A stretch of DNA of 64,000 nt from Ischnura elegans (GCF_921293095.1 NC_060254.1:59256069-59320068), one strand, 5' to 3'; positions 11,781 through 22,794 are shown, counted from the first letter of the stretch. A program made the numbers and translations. Notes: generated from the letters alone by a model not told the origin.

Positions 11781-11846
11781 GGTGATTGATCACCCCCTGC
11801 CAAACACCCAAGAGGTGGCTCGCAGGGTGTTATGTAGATGTAAGGA
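11781..11846 (+). mobile_element. LINE 3' tail with hairpin and TATGTAGATGTA end
   Basis: This matches the tails at 5635 and (inverted) 38474. CCCCCTGCCAAACACC pairs imperfectly with GGTGGCTCGCAGGGTG around a short AAGA loop, and TTATGTAGATGTA follows. No RT text precedes it, so the copy is heavily 5'-truncated. Confidence 0.55.
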
Positions 11847-13199
11847 AGAAGAACAAAAGATGGTGGTTGACGTAAAGACACTTGAATAGAAGGGTGTTGA
11901 TTAAGCAGGGAAGAGGGAGGAGGAGAATAGAATTTATAAATAGAATGAAAGCAAATACGTTTTATTTCGAATCGAATAGATAAATTCATTGAGGGTTGGA
12001 AGAAAAAATCGCTAAATCGCGAATCGCGAAATGCCTACCTTACTGAACCTTATCATAACCTGCAGAGTTCCAGTAACAATTATTTTGTATTACTATATTT
12101 TAAGAATTGTAAATCTACATCTTTTCTTGAAAAACATAGACTGATAATCCACCAACAAATTTTTGACTGCTATGCCTGTGTTTTATACAGTTTATGTAAG
12201 TGATGAGAAGATGGAACAGTTATCGCCATAGTAAAGAATTTCATCAGCATGCTGTACATGTAACAGTGAACTTCATCTGAACTAAATAAGAGATGCAAGT
12301 ATTGAAAATAGATCTTTGATTTTACTGATAGCCAATGAATATGAATGCATCCATTTATCCCCGCCGATATTCTGTACATTTCGTCTGGCCTTAAATTATG
12401 AAGTGGGAAAATATTAATATAATACACAGATAAATAAAATTTCACGCTCTCCAACAAATTCGTACATAATGAATGCGAGATTGAGGTGGTGATTACTTAA
12501 ACACCAGGTCCACGGACATCAGGCTACGAGCGCGTGGTTATGCACTGAACTCATTCTGCGAATCCGCTAAACATGCATCTACATACCCTGGGACGAGCGG
12601 AAAATTATTTTTTTGTCGCTGACAATTTTTATTCCGCGCCGCTTAGAAACAGCGACAATGTTTGGGTATTTTAATGAGAGCTTGGCTCCATGTTATTTCA
12701 CGCGATTTTTTTTAACGAATGGGTTTAAGTTTTAAACGGACGGGACAGGAGATGGTAGAGAGAATTGAACAAGAGAAATGGTTCGCGAAAAGATTCTCCG
12801 GGCCTTCAATTACGCGATTCGGTCACGCGAAACTGGCGTTGGGCGTGGTGGATGAATGCAGCTGAGAGACAGGCAGAGACACCACACGGTTTGAACTCCA
12901 ACCAACTTTGTACCCCAGGTAACCAAAGCTTATTTATGCATTCTGGCCGAAATTAGTGCAGACATTGCATGGTACTTCGAAAGGTACATAATTAAAAACC
13001 ACAAAAGTGTCCCAAAGTCACTATTTACTCGTTAATTCTTATCTATCCATTCCAGGCATGTGAGACTCAGTGTGGATGAGCCGATGATAATAAGTAGAAC
13101 ATTGAAAAGGAATAGGAATTCTTCTTATTTTGATTCTGAATTCAAAGCAATGATTGACTTATCTTGAGTTCCGTCAACACAAGGCGGCCAGGCGCCTGC
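11847..13199. other. Intergenic DNA, no gene seen
   Basis: This is mixed-composition DNA. A 95-codon minus frame (12170-12457) and a 63-codon plus frame (12765-12956) have no recognisable domain and no codon pattern that sets them apart. They are treated as chance frames. Confidence 0.3.
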
Positions 13200-13400
13200 A
13201 ATAACCTGCACTTAACAAAAGGTACCAAAGGGACCGCGGCTAAAGTTTCCATGGCACTGATTAGGCTATGCTTGAAGTGCTCAAACCACTCAAGCTGAGG
13301 TCAGGTAGAATCAAAAATATCTCTACCACCACCGGTATTAGTACCCGGATACACTTGGTGAGAGGCCAGTACTCTAACCACCATAACAAACCAGAACCCT
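13200..13400 (-). mobile_element. Decayed tRNA-derived SINE (family S2)
   Basis: On the minus strand the tRNA-like head reads TATGGTGGTTAGAGTACTGG then CCTCTCACC (about 13321-13390). This is an A-box region of the common 'GTGGTTAGAGCACTGGCCTCTCACC' arthropod SINE type. The B-box is degraded to GGGTACTAATACC. The SINE body continues leftward to about 13200, but its 3' end is unclear. Confidence 0.5.
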
Positions 13401-13693
13401 CCTTTCATGAGTTGGTGACGTCATTCGAGTTCTAGCTAATTTAATATTTCAGTGATAAATTTCTCCTACGGGAGAGAATCGTTCGAAGAGTGACAAAAAT
13501 GACTACGCGAGAGTAATGCACAAGGTCGAGGAGTAGCTGAGAAGCAGTGACATGCATGACATGAACTCGTGACGTCATCAACTTATTTGCGAATAGGTTA
13601 AGGCCGGAGAATTTTCGTCACGAATAGCTCAAGAAGTAGGTGACGGATCGAAAAATTGACGAATACAAGGGTATTTATTACCCTGATTTCCCT

Positions 13694-14538
13694 GTACGTA
13701 TATGAAGTACTAAATTGTTGAAAGATATTTCAACGTTGCCGACGTCACAATAAGCCTATCGTGTCTTAAAGACGCCTTGCTCTATAGTACGTAGAAGCAG
13801 AAGATGATTTAAAAATAAGGTGACGCCAGTAACGATTCCCCTTTACTTATTGACAGTAATATAAATTGTTGAAATATTGTTTAATGCAACCGACGATACA
13901 ATAAGTTAAAAACAGCTTGCGCAATAGAACGCAGATGTAGCAGATGAGTTAAAAATAAGAAGACGCGAGAGCCGAGTTCCTAGTACGATTTAGAAGTAAT
14001 AAATTGCTGAAAGATAGTTTAATGTCTATCGTGTCCTAGGGAGGCTTGCTCTAGAGAATGCAGATTTCGTAGAGTATTTAAAACTAAGAAGAAGACGAGG
14101 GAACCGATTCTCTTTTGCGTATCAGAAGTAATAAATGGTTGTTAGATAGTTTAATGTTACTAACGATACAATAAGTCTATCGTGTCCTAAGGGGGCTATC
14201 TCTATAGAACGCAGGTGCAGTCAACGATTTCAAAATAAGAAGATGACCCGAGAACTGACTTCGTTGTACGTATTGAAAGTAATGAATGGTTGAAGTATAC
14301 TTAAAAGTTACCGATGATACCATTAGGTACGCTTGCCTTACAGACGGCTTGCTCTATAGTACGCAGATGTAGTGGATGATTAAAAAATTAGAGGAAGACT
14401 AGAGAACCGATTTTCTTTTGCGTACAAGAGGTAATAAATTGTTGAAAGATAGTTCAACGTTACCGACGATGCAACAAGGCTAACGTGTCTTAAAGAGGGC
14501 TTCTTCGATAGATCGCAGATGTAGTAGATGTTTTAAAA
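13694..14538. repeat. ~145-bp satellite array, six diverged monomers
   Basis: Monomers begin near 13694, 13843, 13982, 14115, 14264 and 14416, so the period is roughly 133-152 bp. Shared landmarks are GTAATAAATTGTTGAAAGATA, AACGATACAATAAG, CTATCGTGTC, GGCTTGCTCTATAG, ACGCAGATGTAG and AAAATAAGAAG. The copies are clearly diverged, so the array is old. The last monomer is cut at 14538 by a TTAA-type insertion. A lone monomer sits at 19155-19290. Confidence 0.8.
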
Positions 14539-15464
14539 TTAACCCCTTGCGCTGTAATGACGAGTCTAGCTCGTCATGAATTTTCGATGCCAAACCGCTC
14601 AATGACGAGTGTATCTCGCCATCGAATTTTCATAATTTTAGCCCTTTTTGAGGAAAAATAATATTAATTTGAAAGGTTAACAATTTTAAAACATTCATAG
14701 TATACATGAATAATTAATATTTTATGTAATATGATGCATTGGAAGGATTAAAATGATTTTATTCGAGTAGCATTAGCTGTGTTCTCCATTTTTAAGAATC
14801 ACATTTTATTTTAAGTTGCTACATTGATTACAAAACATCATTTCATTACCTATCATTTAAAAGATAACCACGCAGAATAAATCGATAGAGAATAGGAGCA
14901 CGATATTCAGAAAATTAACCCGTCAACGCCTAGTGGTACCAAATGGAACCAGCTGGTAGCGCAGGGCTAAACGTAACTTTTTTGTCATTTATCGTAATTT
15001 GTTAGGGTTTTTGAGAGTCTTAAATTAATAAAAATATTTACATAAAAAATTTCCCGAAAAGTTTGCTATTTTAAAGCTGTAATCAACGTATTTAGAGCCG
15101 TTTTGAAAATTGAGAATTATCAAATAGCAAAAAAAAACCGGAATTTTTAGAGCAAGCATTTACATTTTCTTTACTTACGCCTTATGTACCCTTTATTTGA
15201 AAGTTATATTCTGTAATTATGATTGTTATAACATTTTTATGCCGTATAGAGTATGGTTATTTGATGTGAGCCTAATATTTATGATGCTAAATATTTTGGT
15301 GGTACCATATGGTACCGATAGGCGTAACTATTAGTGGCAAAAGAATACATTTTGCACCTAATGATTCAGAATATCATTGACATTTAGTTACATGATTACT
15401 ACAAAAATAGCAGAAACTTTTTAATTTTAGGCTTTACCGGGTTAATCGAAGTGGAAGGGGTTAA
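14539..15464. mobile_element. TTAA-flanked element family X, host of a second element
   Basis: It is bounded by TTAA at 14539-14542 and 15461-15464, with ends CCCCTTGCGCTGTAATGACG and GAAGTGGAAGGGG. It matches the solo copy at 4454-4847 except for a 523-bp insertion at 14919-15441. Two ATGACGAG hairpins sit near the left end. It is non-autonomous and piggyBac-like by its TTAA target and CCCC/GGGG ends. It was inserted in or next to the satellite. Confidence 0.7.
14919..15441. mobile_element. TTAA-flanked element family Y nested in X
   Basis: TTAA at 14915-14918 and 15442-15445 flank ends CCCGTCAACGCC and GGCTTTACCGGG, which are imperfect inverted repeats. A subterminal inverted repeat, ACGCCTA..GGTACC..GGTACCA, occurs at 14930-14955 and inverted near 15300-15327. 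The copy at 40649-41170 aligns along its length. It has no transposase. Removing Y restores the X sequence seen at 4830, which proves the nesting order. Confidence 0.75.
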
Positions 15465-15855
15465 GAAAACCGCGACCATCACGAGATCAAAACGCCCGAC
15501 CGCCAATCTCCCGGAGGCTGTCTCGCGATGGGAGATGCCGAGACGGATGTCCCGGGAGATGAATGTCGCGGACCGCGCGATTCAATTATTCACGACACTA
15601 GAATGCGTATAATCGGATTGCGGATCGTCGCCGACTTTCTTCCGCGCAGAAAAACCTCGCCTGTGCCTACACACCCGTCGCTCGGCACTTCTTAACGGAA
15701 TGACTATTCAAGAGTGAATAGGGCCGGGGGAAAGCTGTTGGAATCGTGATGAAAAATTAAAACTCGGGAAAGGCGGTCGCGGCATTAATCCGCAACGCTT
15801 TGTATTTACAAAGCTCATCTTACGCTTGTTAGTCTTAACCGATAACCGTTGCCGT
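15465..15855. other. GC-rich segment next to the satellite
   Basis: The first ~45 bp (CGCGACCATCACGAGATC..) recur at 19257-19300, again right after a satellite monomer, so they belong to that repeat unit. The rest (to about 15800) is GC- and CpG-rich with an imperfect CTCCCGG..CCGGGAG fold near 15507-15556. No frame or RNA gene is recognised. Confidence 0.35.
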
Positions 15856-15856
15856 A

Positions 15857-16773
15857 CAGGGTGTTTTAGAAATAATCTGCAATACTTCAGGAAGTGGTAT
15901 GGGAGACAATTTTAATCATTCTTTGTCCATAAACATATGGTCGCAATTCCTTGGTTACTGAGTTTTTTCAACGTAAACATTTTTTAATTTGGTACTCTGG
16001 ATTGTCAAGGACATTAAATAATTTAAAGTGAACGAAAATGTGCGATAATAAATGTCTGAAACAATGAACCTTAGAGCTTAAGTAAGCGAGAGCTTTTCAG
16101 AGAGTATCAAACATGCGATTGCGCTAGCTCACCGATTTTTGAATGGGTTAAAAGAATTGTTGAATAAACGTAGAGGATTTTTAGTAGAATTTATGAATCT
16201 TTTATTTAAGTATAAATATACAGTCCCCGGCTTCCAGTATTTTACATAGTTATTGTTATTGTTCTAGTGTCTTTGCCCTGAGAAGTGTTTATCAGAAAGA
16301 GAGTAATAACGGCGTCGGAACTAGGTGATATGAATGACCATTTTAGCTCATGATCGAACGACTTTTTCGTTTAAGAAACGCGAAAGATTTACGAAAAGAA
16401 TATTGGACGAAAATGTGCAATTGAAATTGCCTTAAACAATTAATCTTTGATAAACTTAATGCTTGATGGAGATATTTGGTGGAACTTAGTGACGGGAAAC
16501 ATAATAGAAGATACACTGTTGTATGTTCCATAGAAGTTTACTAGGCCTTTGAAAATGACATAGTGTAATGTCGAAATCTGGGTCGGTCAAGTAAAATTCT
16601 GTGGAACATACAACAGTGTATCTTTCATTATGTTTCCAATTAACCTTTGGACTTAATTAAATGGGAGCTTTGAGCGAGTATCAACCATACGATTGAGAAA
16701 TCTCACCCATTGTGGACTTGTCACCCAAATCTCCTCCTGAATTCATCTTAAAAAATCCTTCTGAGACACCTTG
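15857..16773. mobile_element. TA-flanked DNA transposon with CAGGGTGT-type ends
   Basis: The left end TA-CAGGGTGTTTTAGAAATAA and the right end read inverted, TA-CAAGGTGTCTCAGAAGGAT, are imperfect inverted repeats with a TA target. This is the Tc1/mariner insertion mode. At ~917 bp it has no transposase frame, so it is non-autonomous. Inside it is a second structure, a 39-bp inverted repeat at 16495-16533 and 16599-16637. A similar CAGGGTGT end occurs at 34520. Confidence 0.5.
16495..16637. repeat. 39-bp near-perfect inverted repeat with hammerhead-like loop text
   Basis: The arms at 16495-16533 and 16599-16637 read GGAAACATAATAGAAGATAC..GTTCCATAG and its reverse complement, with about two mismatches. 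The ~65-bp loop contains CCTTTGAAAATGACATAGTG then GTCGAAATCTGG. That text is related to the motif at 48590-49060. The left flank (GATATTTGGTGGAACT) recurs inverted near 49122. Confidence 0.65.
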
Positions 16774-16969
16774 TAATCATATAGGAAAAAACAAAGGCAC
16801 GAAATATGGCTAGAAATAATGGGTCATGCCAAATTACATAATTAACCTTTTTTTTTATAACACGAGAGTTTCTACAAAATCAATGTGTTGAGCTAGTATT
16901 TTGGATTTGGATAAATACCGCAGCATACTTGTGCTATGCCACAATTAGTTTCTTTATCGTATGCCTTGG

Positions 16970-18815
16970 ACAGATTACAAATGTTCCAGCAATCATCGGA
17001 ACAATCATGCATTCACACGACCATGCACACGACGATGGTTAAAACCTGTGCTGCCCTCTAGTGCTGACATCTAAAGTAATCGAGAAATTGACGGTAATGC
17101 CCCGTTCACATTACCATCTTTCTTAACCAGCGTAAGATGACGTCAGAACCAACGCGCGTTCACACTCAACCATGGTTAGACCCTGGCGACATCTGATGAG
17201 TGGTAGAGTAATTCTAAGTGAAAAACGAATTGACAAGAGCGAATAACTTGTTGGAAGGAAATATAGAATGTGCAGGGAAAAGTTCTTGTGTTAATTGCAA
17301 TGATATTGATGATGAATTTAAACATATGTGCATATTATGAGCTGCTTATGAATTAAAAATTGCATTCCAGCGTCGACAATCATTGTTCCTTGCTACGTAG
17401 AAGGTAATTCAAATGTGTTCGTCCAACTAATCATTTCATCCATAGTGTGGCTTGCATTCTTCTACTGCTCTATTTAATACGAATGAAAGCGAATATTGCT
17501 GATAATTAGGTTGATATCAACAACATATACTACTACTTGCCCTTGATTCGGATTTGTCGACAAATCATTGATGTAGGTGAAGAAAATCGAGGACCTAATC
17601 TTGAGACTTGAGCCTCAATTTGAGACACTTGTGATTTGGGATGGAGATACACTTTTCGCTGCATTACATTCTTAGCTATTATTGTTTTCTGGCTTTGACA
17701 AAGGACATGATCCACTCTGATGCTATACCGTAAATTAAAACTCTTTTACCTCTTCTTCAAATGTGGACGAATAACTTGCAGAAATGTGACGATTGTTGAA
17801 ATTTAACTTATGAAATAAGAGAGAGAACGTGGTAATTTTTGCGATATGTGGTATCACCCGACGTTTCTAAATTTATTTTCTATCGTTACATCTGACTAGC
17901 CGTTAGCCTGATACTTTTATTGATATGGGAAGAACTATTGTTCAAGGATGAACATAAGTGATCTTTTTCAAACTGGGCAAAGAACTCTTACCAAAACATT
18001 AAAATCATTGTGACCTTCGGATTTTTATTATGGTAGTTTCGCACATTTTACTTAATTCTAGCAAAATATTAATATAGATTACTCAATCTGACCGTAACAA
18101 TACAATACGAGCTAATAGCTAATTCACTACGAACTATAAAGTATATCGCATAACTTAAATCAGGTTTAAAATCTCATACTATACAACACATTACGGAATG
18201 AATCAATAGTACTTTCCTTTGAATTAATTCTGAGGAATATAATACAACAATAACGACCGTCTCCTCTTCGAAACTTTATTTTCTATTTTCTTTCCTCCTA
18301 TCCCACTTCGTTGCTGCTTCGCCTTCTTCTTTTTCTAACCAGCTTTTAACCAACTTGCGTTCACACACGCATGAACTACCGCCAACCATGGTCGGAAAAC
18401 GGTGGTCAGAATCCCAACCACGGTTAACGGGAACTTGCGTTCACACCTCGTTTTGTAACCATGGTCGGGGCTAACCGGCGTAAAAAGAACGTAATGTGAA
18501 CGGGGCATTAGCAAAGCTGTTGTGGTATGCAGGGTCAAGATATTACTGTGTTCAACGTGTATTTACCGAATAATTTTTCTTCCGCCCATATTCTTCCTTC
18601 CTAGGACAAATCCATGGAAAAAATAGAGCGAAGAGAGCTTCACGAGCTTTTCGTCTTTCTCTTGGGCTTCCGTTTCCGGTTTCCCAGCGCCTAACCATCG
18701 TTAAGTGGCAACGTTCGGAACTACGTGAACTATTGTCAGGAAATGCATTCACACGGCTAGTTCGGCCAACTATCGTTGGGACGATCGCTCGGACAATCGT
18801 TATGTGAACTAGGCA
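16970..18815. mobile_element. Possible outer element enclosing the TGCCCC element
   Basis: The left end has GCATTCACACGACCATGCAC (near 17010) and the right end has GCATTCACACGGCTAGTTCG (near 18745), with CGATCG-rich palindromic text on the right. Both lie outside the inner element at 17095-18510, suggesting nesting of two related 'TTCACA' elements. Exact termini and target duplication are not resolved. Confidence 0.3.
17095..18510. mobile_element. DNA transposon with 20-bp TAATGCCCCGTTCACATTAC ends
   Basis: Perfect inverted termini TAATGCCCCGTTCACATTAC lie at 17095-17114 and 18491-18510. Subterminal CCATGGTT/ACCATGGT palindromes occur on both sides. TAA/TTA at the very ends hints at a 3-bp TWA target as in PIF/Harbinger, but this is inference. 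The ~1.4-kb interior is AT-rich with only a 60-codon minus frame, so the element is non-autonomous. Confidence 0.6.
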
Positions 18816-18839
18816 GTAGTTTCTGCCCTTCTGGTAGGG

Positions 18840-19085
18840 AGCGCGGTGGCCTAGTGGTTAGAGCGCTTGGCTACTTTATGTGGGATCCTGTAGAATATTG
18901 TGGGTTCAAATCCTCAATGAAGCTTTCGGACACCTTCAGACAAAACCTTCAAAGTGCGAAGTGGTCAAGAGAAAGAATCTGACCCTAAAACCTCAATGTG
19001 TGAAATTCACACGCTTGTGGCTTGATTCGGGGTGAGCTCTACCCTCAACTATCCAAACCAACTTTCAGGTTGAATCAATGAGGGG
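18840..19085 (+). mobile_element. tRNA-derived SINE (family S3)
   Basis: The head GCGCGGTGGCCTAGTGGTTA GAGCGCTTGG carries an A-box (18847-18857). A B-box TGGGTTCAAATCC follows at 18901-18913, and together they are the two-part polymerase III promoter of tRNA-derived SINEs. The anticodon arm is expanded, so it is not a functional tRNA. The body runs through CACACGCTTGTGGC to CTACCCTCAACTATCCAAAC. Tail-only copies are at 5700, 22234 and 58478. Confidence 0.7.
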
Positions 19086-19154
19086 ACGATCTTCATGGTT
19101 TTGGGGCGTTTAATTAGATAGCGTACTTAATATCTGCAATTTTATCCCATAAAT

Positions 19155-19300
19155 ATCTTTGACGATGCAACAAGTATAGAGTGTCTTAAAGACTGCTTCT
19201 TCGATAGATCGCATGCGTAGTAGGTGTTTTAAAACGAAGTAGAAGCCGCGAGTACCGCGACCATCACGAGATCAAAACGCCCGACCACCAATCTTACTCA
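19155..19300. repeat. Solo monomer of the 145-bp satellite
   Basis: GACGATGCAACAAG, GTGTCTTAAAGACTGCTTCT, TCGATAGATCGCA and GTAGTAGGTGTTTTAAAA match the last monomer of the 13.7-14.5 kb array. After it comes the same CGCGACCATCACGAGATC text that follows the array at 15472. The array unit therefore had this sequence beside it before the TTAA insertion. Confidence 0.65.
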
Positions 19301-19540
19301 ATAGAGTTTTCTATACCTACAGCAGAATAAAATCATCCCCAAAAGATCCATGCCACGGAATTTGGAGGAAGAAAACTAACTGCAAAAGTAAAAATACTTA
19401 ATAATGATAAAAAAGACTCCTGCATTTAAATTTAAAGTGCAAATTACAGATACACACTTACATATCGTACTCTTAAATTCCCACCGCGGTCGACAATAAC
19501 ACCTGTTTCCACTTACAATGTACATAATCAGGGTAATGTC

Positions 19541-19779
19541 CATTGGCGCTGACCCCATGGAGCCTGATGGGGCCCGAGCCCCCTAAAAAATTCGTGTGAG
19601 GAAAAACTGTGTCAGGCTAGTCGATTTTCCCCGGTGTGTCCATATATCGAGATTCGAGTTATCAGGGTTCTAATGTTGAACATATGACTCTTCGAAAATG
19701 CTTAAAAAACTAAATATTCACTAGTTATAAAATTTCCCGGTTTGGGCCCCTCAATACTTTTTGTAAGTCGGCATCCCTG
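19541..19779. mobile_element. hAT-like MITE, 239 bp, 8-bp target duplication
   Basis: Flanking 8-mers GTAATGTC (19533-19540) and GTAATTTC (19780-19787) differ at one base. The ends are CATTGGCGCTGAC and, inverted, CAGGGATGCCGAC. GGGGCCCGAGCCCCC near the left and GGGCCCCTC near the right are paired. 'CA..GGCGCCGAC' termini with 8-bp duplications suit the hAT superfamily. It is non-coding. Confidence 0.6.
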
Positions 19780-19787
19780 GTAATTTC

Positions 19788-20185
19788 CAGCCATAGAATA
19801 CATCTGTTTCCAGAATGCTGCATGTACATAACCAGGGTAATGCCCAACCATACCTTAAACGAGCACGATGAAAACAAGGCTTAAGAAGGTGGAGTCGCGT
19901 TTTCTATTTCGGAAAACATAACGGTTATCGCCCATGCCCCTGAAACACTCCTTAAGTCCTATGACGCTGAGAGGGAGAGAGTAGAGGATTCGTGTCCCGC
20001 ATTGACTTAAACAATACGGTGGTTGGGATGAGAGTCGCTGGCTGGTAGGTGATGGGCGGGGCCGATCCATTTGCTCACCGCGGGGAAGGAGAACGCTAAG
20101 TAGGAAACCAATCTCTTTTCAGTGCTAGAGGATGCTGCATCTCTCTAGGAGGAGAAATGGAACTCGAGGAATACTGACAGAGGAG
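19788..20185. other. Intergenic DNA with a short flank duplication
   Basis: CTGTTTCC..TGTACATAA.CAGGGTAATG occurs on both sides of the hAT-like MITE (19503-19540 and 19804-19845), so a short tandem duplication predates that insertion. The rest shows no gene. Confidence 0.35.
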
Positions 20186-20760
20186 GAAGTAGGCCTGGGA
20201 GATATGTCAAAATATCGGAACGCAGATATGTCAAAATATCGGATCAGATGTTGATTGCAGATAAAATTGCAGAAAGGTATCAAGTCCAAGTTGGACGATT
20301 TTTCTTTTTTCTTCTTTAAGTTGTTGCTAGGTGCAACACACAATGTCTCCAACTAAAAGTATAAATGTTATGGAAAGATATGCTCGGTGTTATTAGCATG
20401 ACATGTTTTTTTTTTGGTAGGAAATGTTTAGTCTTTAGGCCTGGGCGATACGTTAAAATATCGGAACGCATCACGATATTTAAATATATCCGATTTTGAG
20501 TTTTCGTATTGGCGGCATATAAATCGCTAATCGCAGAAAAGTATTAAGCCCAAGTCGGACGATTTTTCTTTTTTTCTTCTTTAAGTTGTTGCTAGGTGCA
20601 AGACTCAACATTTCCTACCAAAAAAAAACATGTTATGGAAACATATGCTCGGTTTCTTTAGCATGAAATGTTTCCTTTTGGTAAGAAACGTTTAGTCTTG
20701 CACCAAGCAACAACTCAAACAAAAAAATATATATCGTCCGACTTGGACATGATGTCTAGT
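20186..20760. repeat. Two direct copies plus inverted piece of a GGGCGATA-type repeat
   Basis: Copies start near 20190 (GGCCTGGGAGATATGTCAAAA) and 20440 (GGCCTGGGCGATACGTTAAAA). Both run through CAAGT.GGACGATTTTTCTT and AAGTTGTTGCTAGGTGCAA. From 20640 the text turns back on itself (GTTTAGTCTTGCACC..GTCCGACTTGGAC), forming an inverted end. The 'GCCTGGGCGATA' opening is a common start of animal MITEs. Confidence 0.5.
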
Positions 20761-21363
20761 TTTCGGCAGTTAGTGAAATTATTTTTTCATCAAAAATAAC
20801 TTTGTAGTTTTCTTCACATTTGATACGCAGCATATAGTTAGTAAGCGACTACTTTTTACCTTGCAAAAATTAAAATTTTCTTGTCCTAAAGGGTGTTACT
20901 TCGGCATAACAACATTTTAACTCAATAGTAGTACAATTGGTGAAGACTTTCAAAGAGAAAATAGTGTGAAGAATTTTGAGCAGAAGATTCAATTCAATAC
21001 AGACAACGGTCAGGCAGAAATTGCGAGAAAAAGATAAAGTAAAAAAATACACGCTTCTGACGGTAATTTAAGGAAATGTTTTTTATAGCTTTTGTCATAA
21101 TTTTTATCGAAAAACTATTGGCAACAATGAATGCAGCATCTCTTTCTACATTAGAATGCAATTTTTAATCAGTGCATAAAGCAACATTTATTTTCGTGCT
21201 GTTATTGACAACACCGCGCTCCCGGCCTTATGGAGATTAACATGGGAAACGATTCTCCATAGGAGCCCATGCTGTCAACTAAATGTGGAACGCTCTATAG
21301 TAATGCGATAAAAATAATCATGTATCGCCCGATAGCATAAATCAAAACGCCGGGCCCAATCAA

Positions 21364-21753
21364 GGGGTTGTTCATTGATTATGTGAGGCGTCTAGGGGGG
21401 AGGGGTCAAGCCAATTCTCACCCAATCTCACATGGGGAAGAGGAGTGGTCCTGGCAAGTACCACGTAATTTTTTCTGCAAGAAACAGTGGAAAATGTGAT
21501 TCTAGACTACGATATTAATAATATTAAATACTAGCCTCAACTAACCATAAATAAATATAATTTAAAAAACTGTTTTTTAATGTGTCCAACGCAATGAAGC
21601 ATAGATTACCGTATTTACACTGAAATTTGGTACAATCTCACGTGTGATTAGAGGGAGGGGTCAACCCAAAACCTCACGATATTACACGAAAAGGAGAGGA
21701 AGGGTACCAAAAATTACTAAAATCACCTCACGTATTTAATAGCTTATATCCCT
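21364..21753. mobile_element. DNA element with GGGGTTGTTCATTGATTATG ends
   Basis: The left end GGGGTTGTTCATTGATTATG TGAGG has a counterpart on the right that reads, inverted, AGGGATATAAGCTATTAAAT ACGTGAGG. GAGGGGTCAA occurs near both ends. This resembles Tc1-type MITEs with 'TTCATTWATTATGTGAGGCG' termini. It is ~390 bp and non-coding. Confidence 0.45.
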
Positions 21754-22200
21754 AACTATATATCACGATAAAATATCGTGTTATACTTACTATCCAATTG
21801 GAAATTTCCGCCAAATAACGCATTATGATATATCAACCGATCCCATAAGGGGGAAGTAGGCCTTGATGAAACGTCAAAATATCGGAACACATCACGATAT
21901 TTAAATATATCGAGAATCCGATTTGAGTTTTCACCATTGGTAACATACGGTTACGCGATAAAAATGGCGATGTATCGCCGGATATTCAAAACCAAAATAT
22001 CCCTCCCCGTCAATATATCACGATAAAATATCGTGATATACTTACAATACATTACCTTAAATTCGCGTTCCGTAAATATATCATGATAAAATATCCTGAA
22101 ATATTCACGGAAAGGGGATATACCATCCGATTAGAAAATTCCGCCAAATAACGCATCACGATACACCATCCGATATATATCCCAAATCACCCGATGTAGT
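21754..22200. repeat. ATCACGATAAAATATCGTGA palindrome cluster
   Basis: Palindromes ATCACGATAAAATATCGTG recur near 21763, 22018 and 22080 (the last mutated). A third opening of the GGGCGATA-type repeat (TAGGCCTTGATGAAACGTC AAAATATCGG) is at 21850. The cluster is probably the remainder of the repeat at 20186-20760, split by other insertions. Confidence 0.5.
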
Positions 22201-22233
22201 CATTTAATTATAGATAATTTCTGGGGATGAAAA

Positions 22234-22330
22234 GATATTGTGTGAAAGTAACACTCTTGTGATCTAGTCTGGGGTGAACTTTAATCTATCCAAACCATCC
22301 TTGGAATTGGAACGCTGAGATGGTGATAGA
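22234..22330 (+). repeat. SINE S3 tail fragment
   Basis: GTGTGAAAGTAACACTCTTG TGATCTAGTCTGGGGTGAAC then CTATCCAAACCATCCTTGG matches the tail of the SINE at 18995-19075. The tRNA head is absent. Confidence 0.45.
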
Positions 22331-22794
22331 AACCAGTCCTCCAAATAAATATTTTAACCCAATTAGTGTCATCGAAATTTGCTGGAACTAGTGAAAAGCA
22401 CCGACGTAAATTTAAGAATTTTGTAGCTTTCTATGACAAAATACAATATGAATTTACTATTTTATGCATCAATTGTTTATTTTACTCAAAGAAATAATTT
22501 GTTTCCTATATTATTGCAATACACGAGATAAAGGATGAAACAAGACGTATTAACTGATTATGTTTATGAATCTTGTCAATTATAAATAAAAATTATTATT
22601 ATAGTAATAATAGATATTAATAATAATCATTATTTGACTTTATTGGGCGATATTAAGGATAGACATACCCCTCTTCCATCTAACCCCTCGTTATAGATTA
22701 AATAATTGCATTTCAATACATTGTGACGTTACTCTTGATATTAAATGTGATCAATCATGGCAAAAGTGGCGTAGAAGTACGCTTATAAGAATCA

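Noticed and set aside
18840..18923. Functional tRNA gene
   Set aside because: A- and B-boxes are present, but the anticodon region is too long and the acceptor stem does not pair. It is a SINE head.
21754..22200. CRISPR-like array from repeated ATCACGATAAAATATCGTGA
   Set aside because: Spacing is irregular, copies differ, and the context is eukaryotic MITE sequence.
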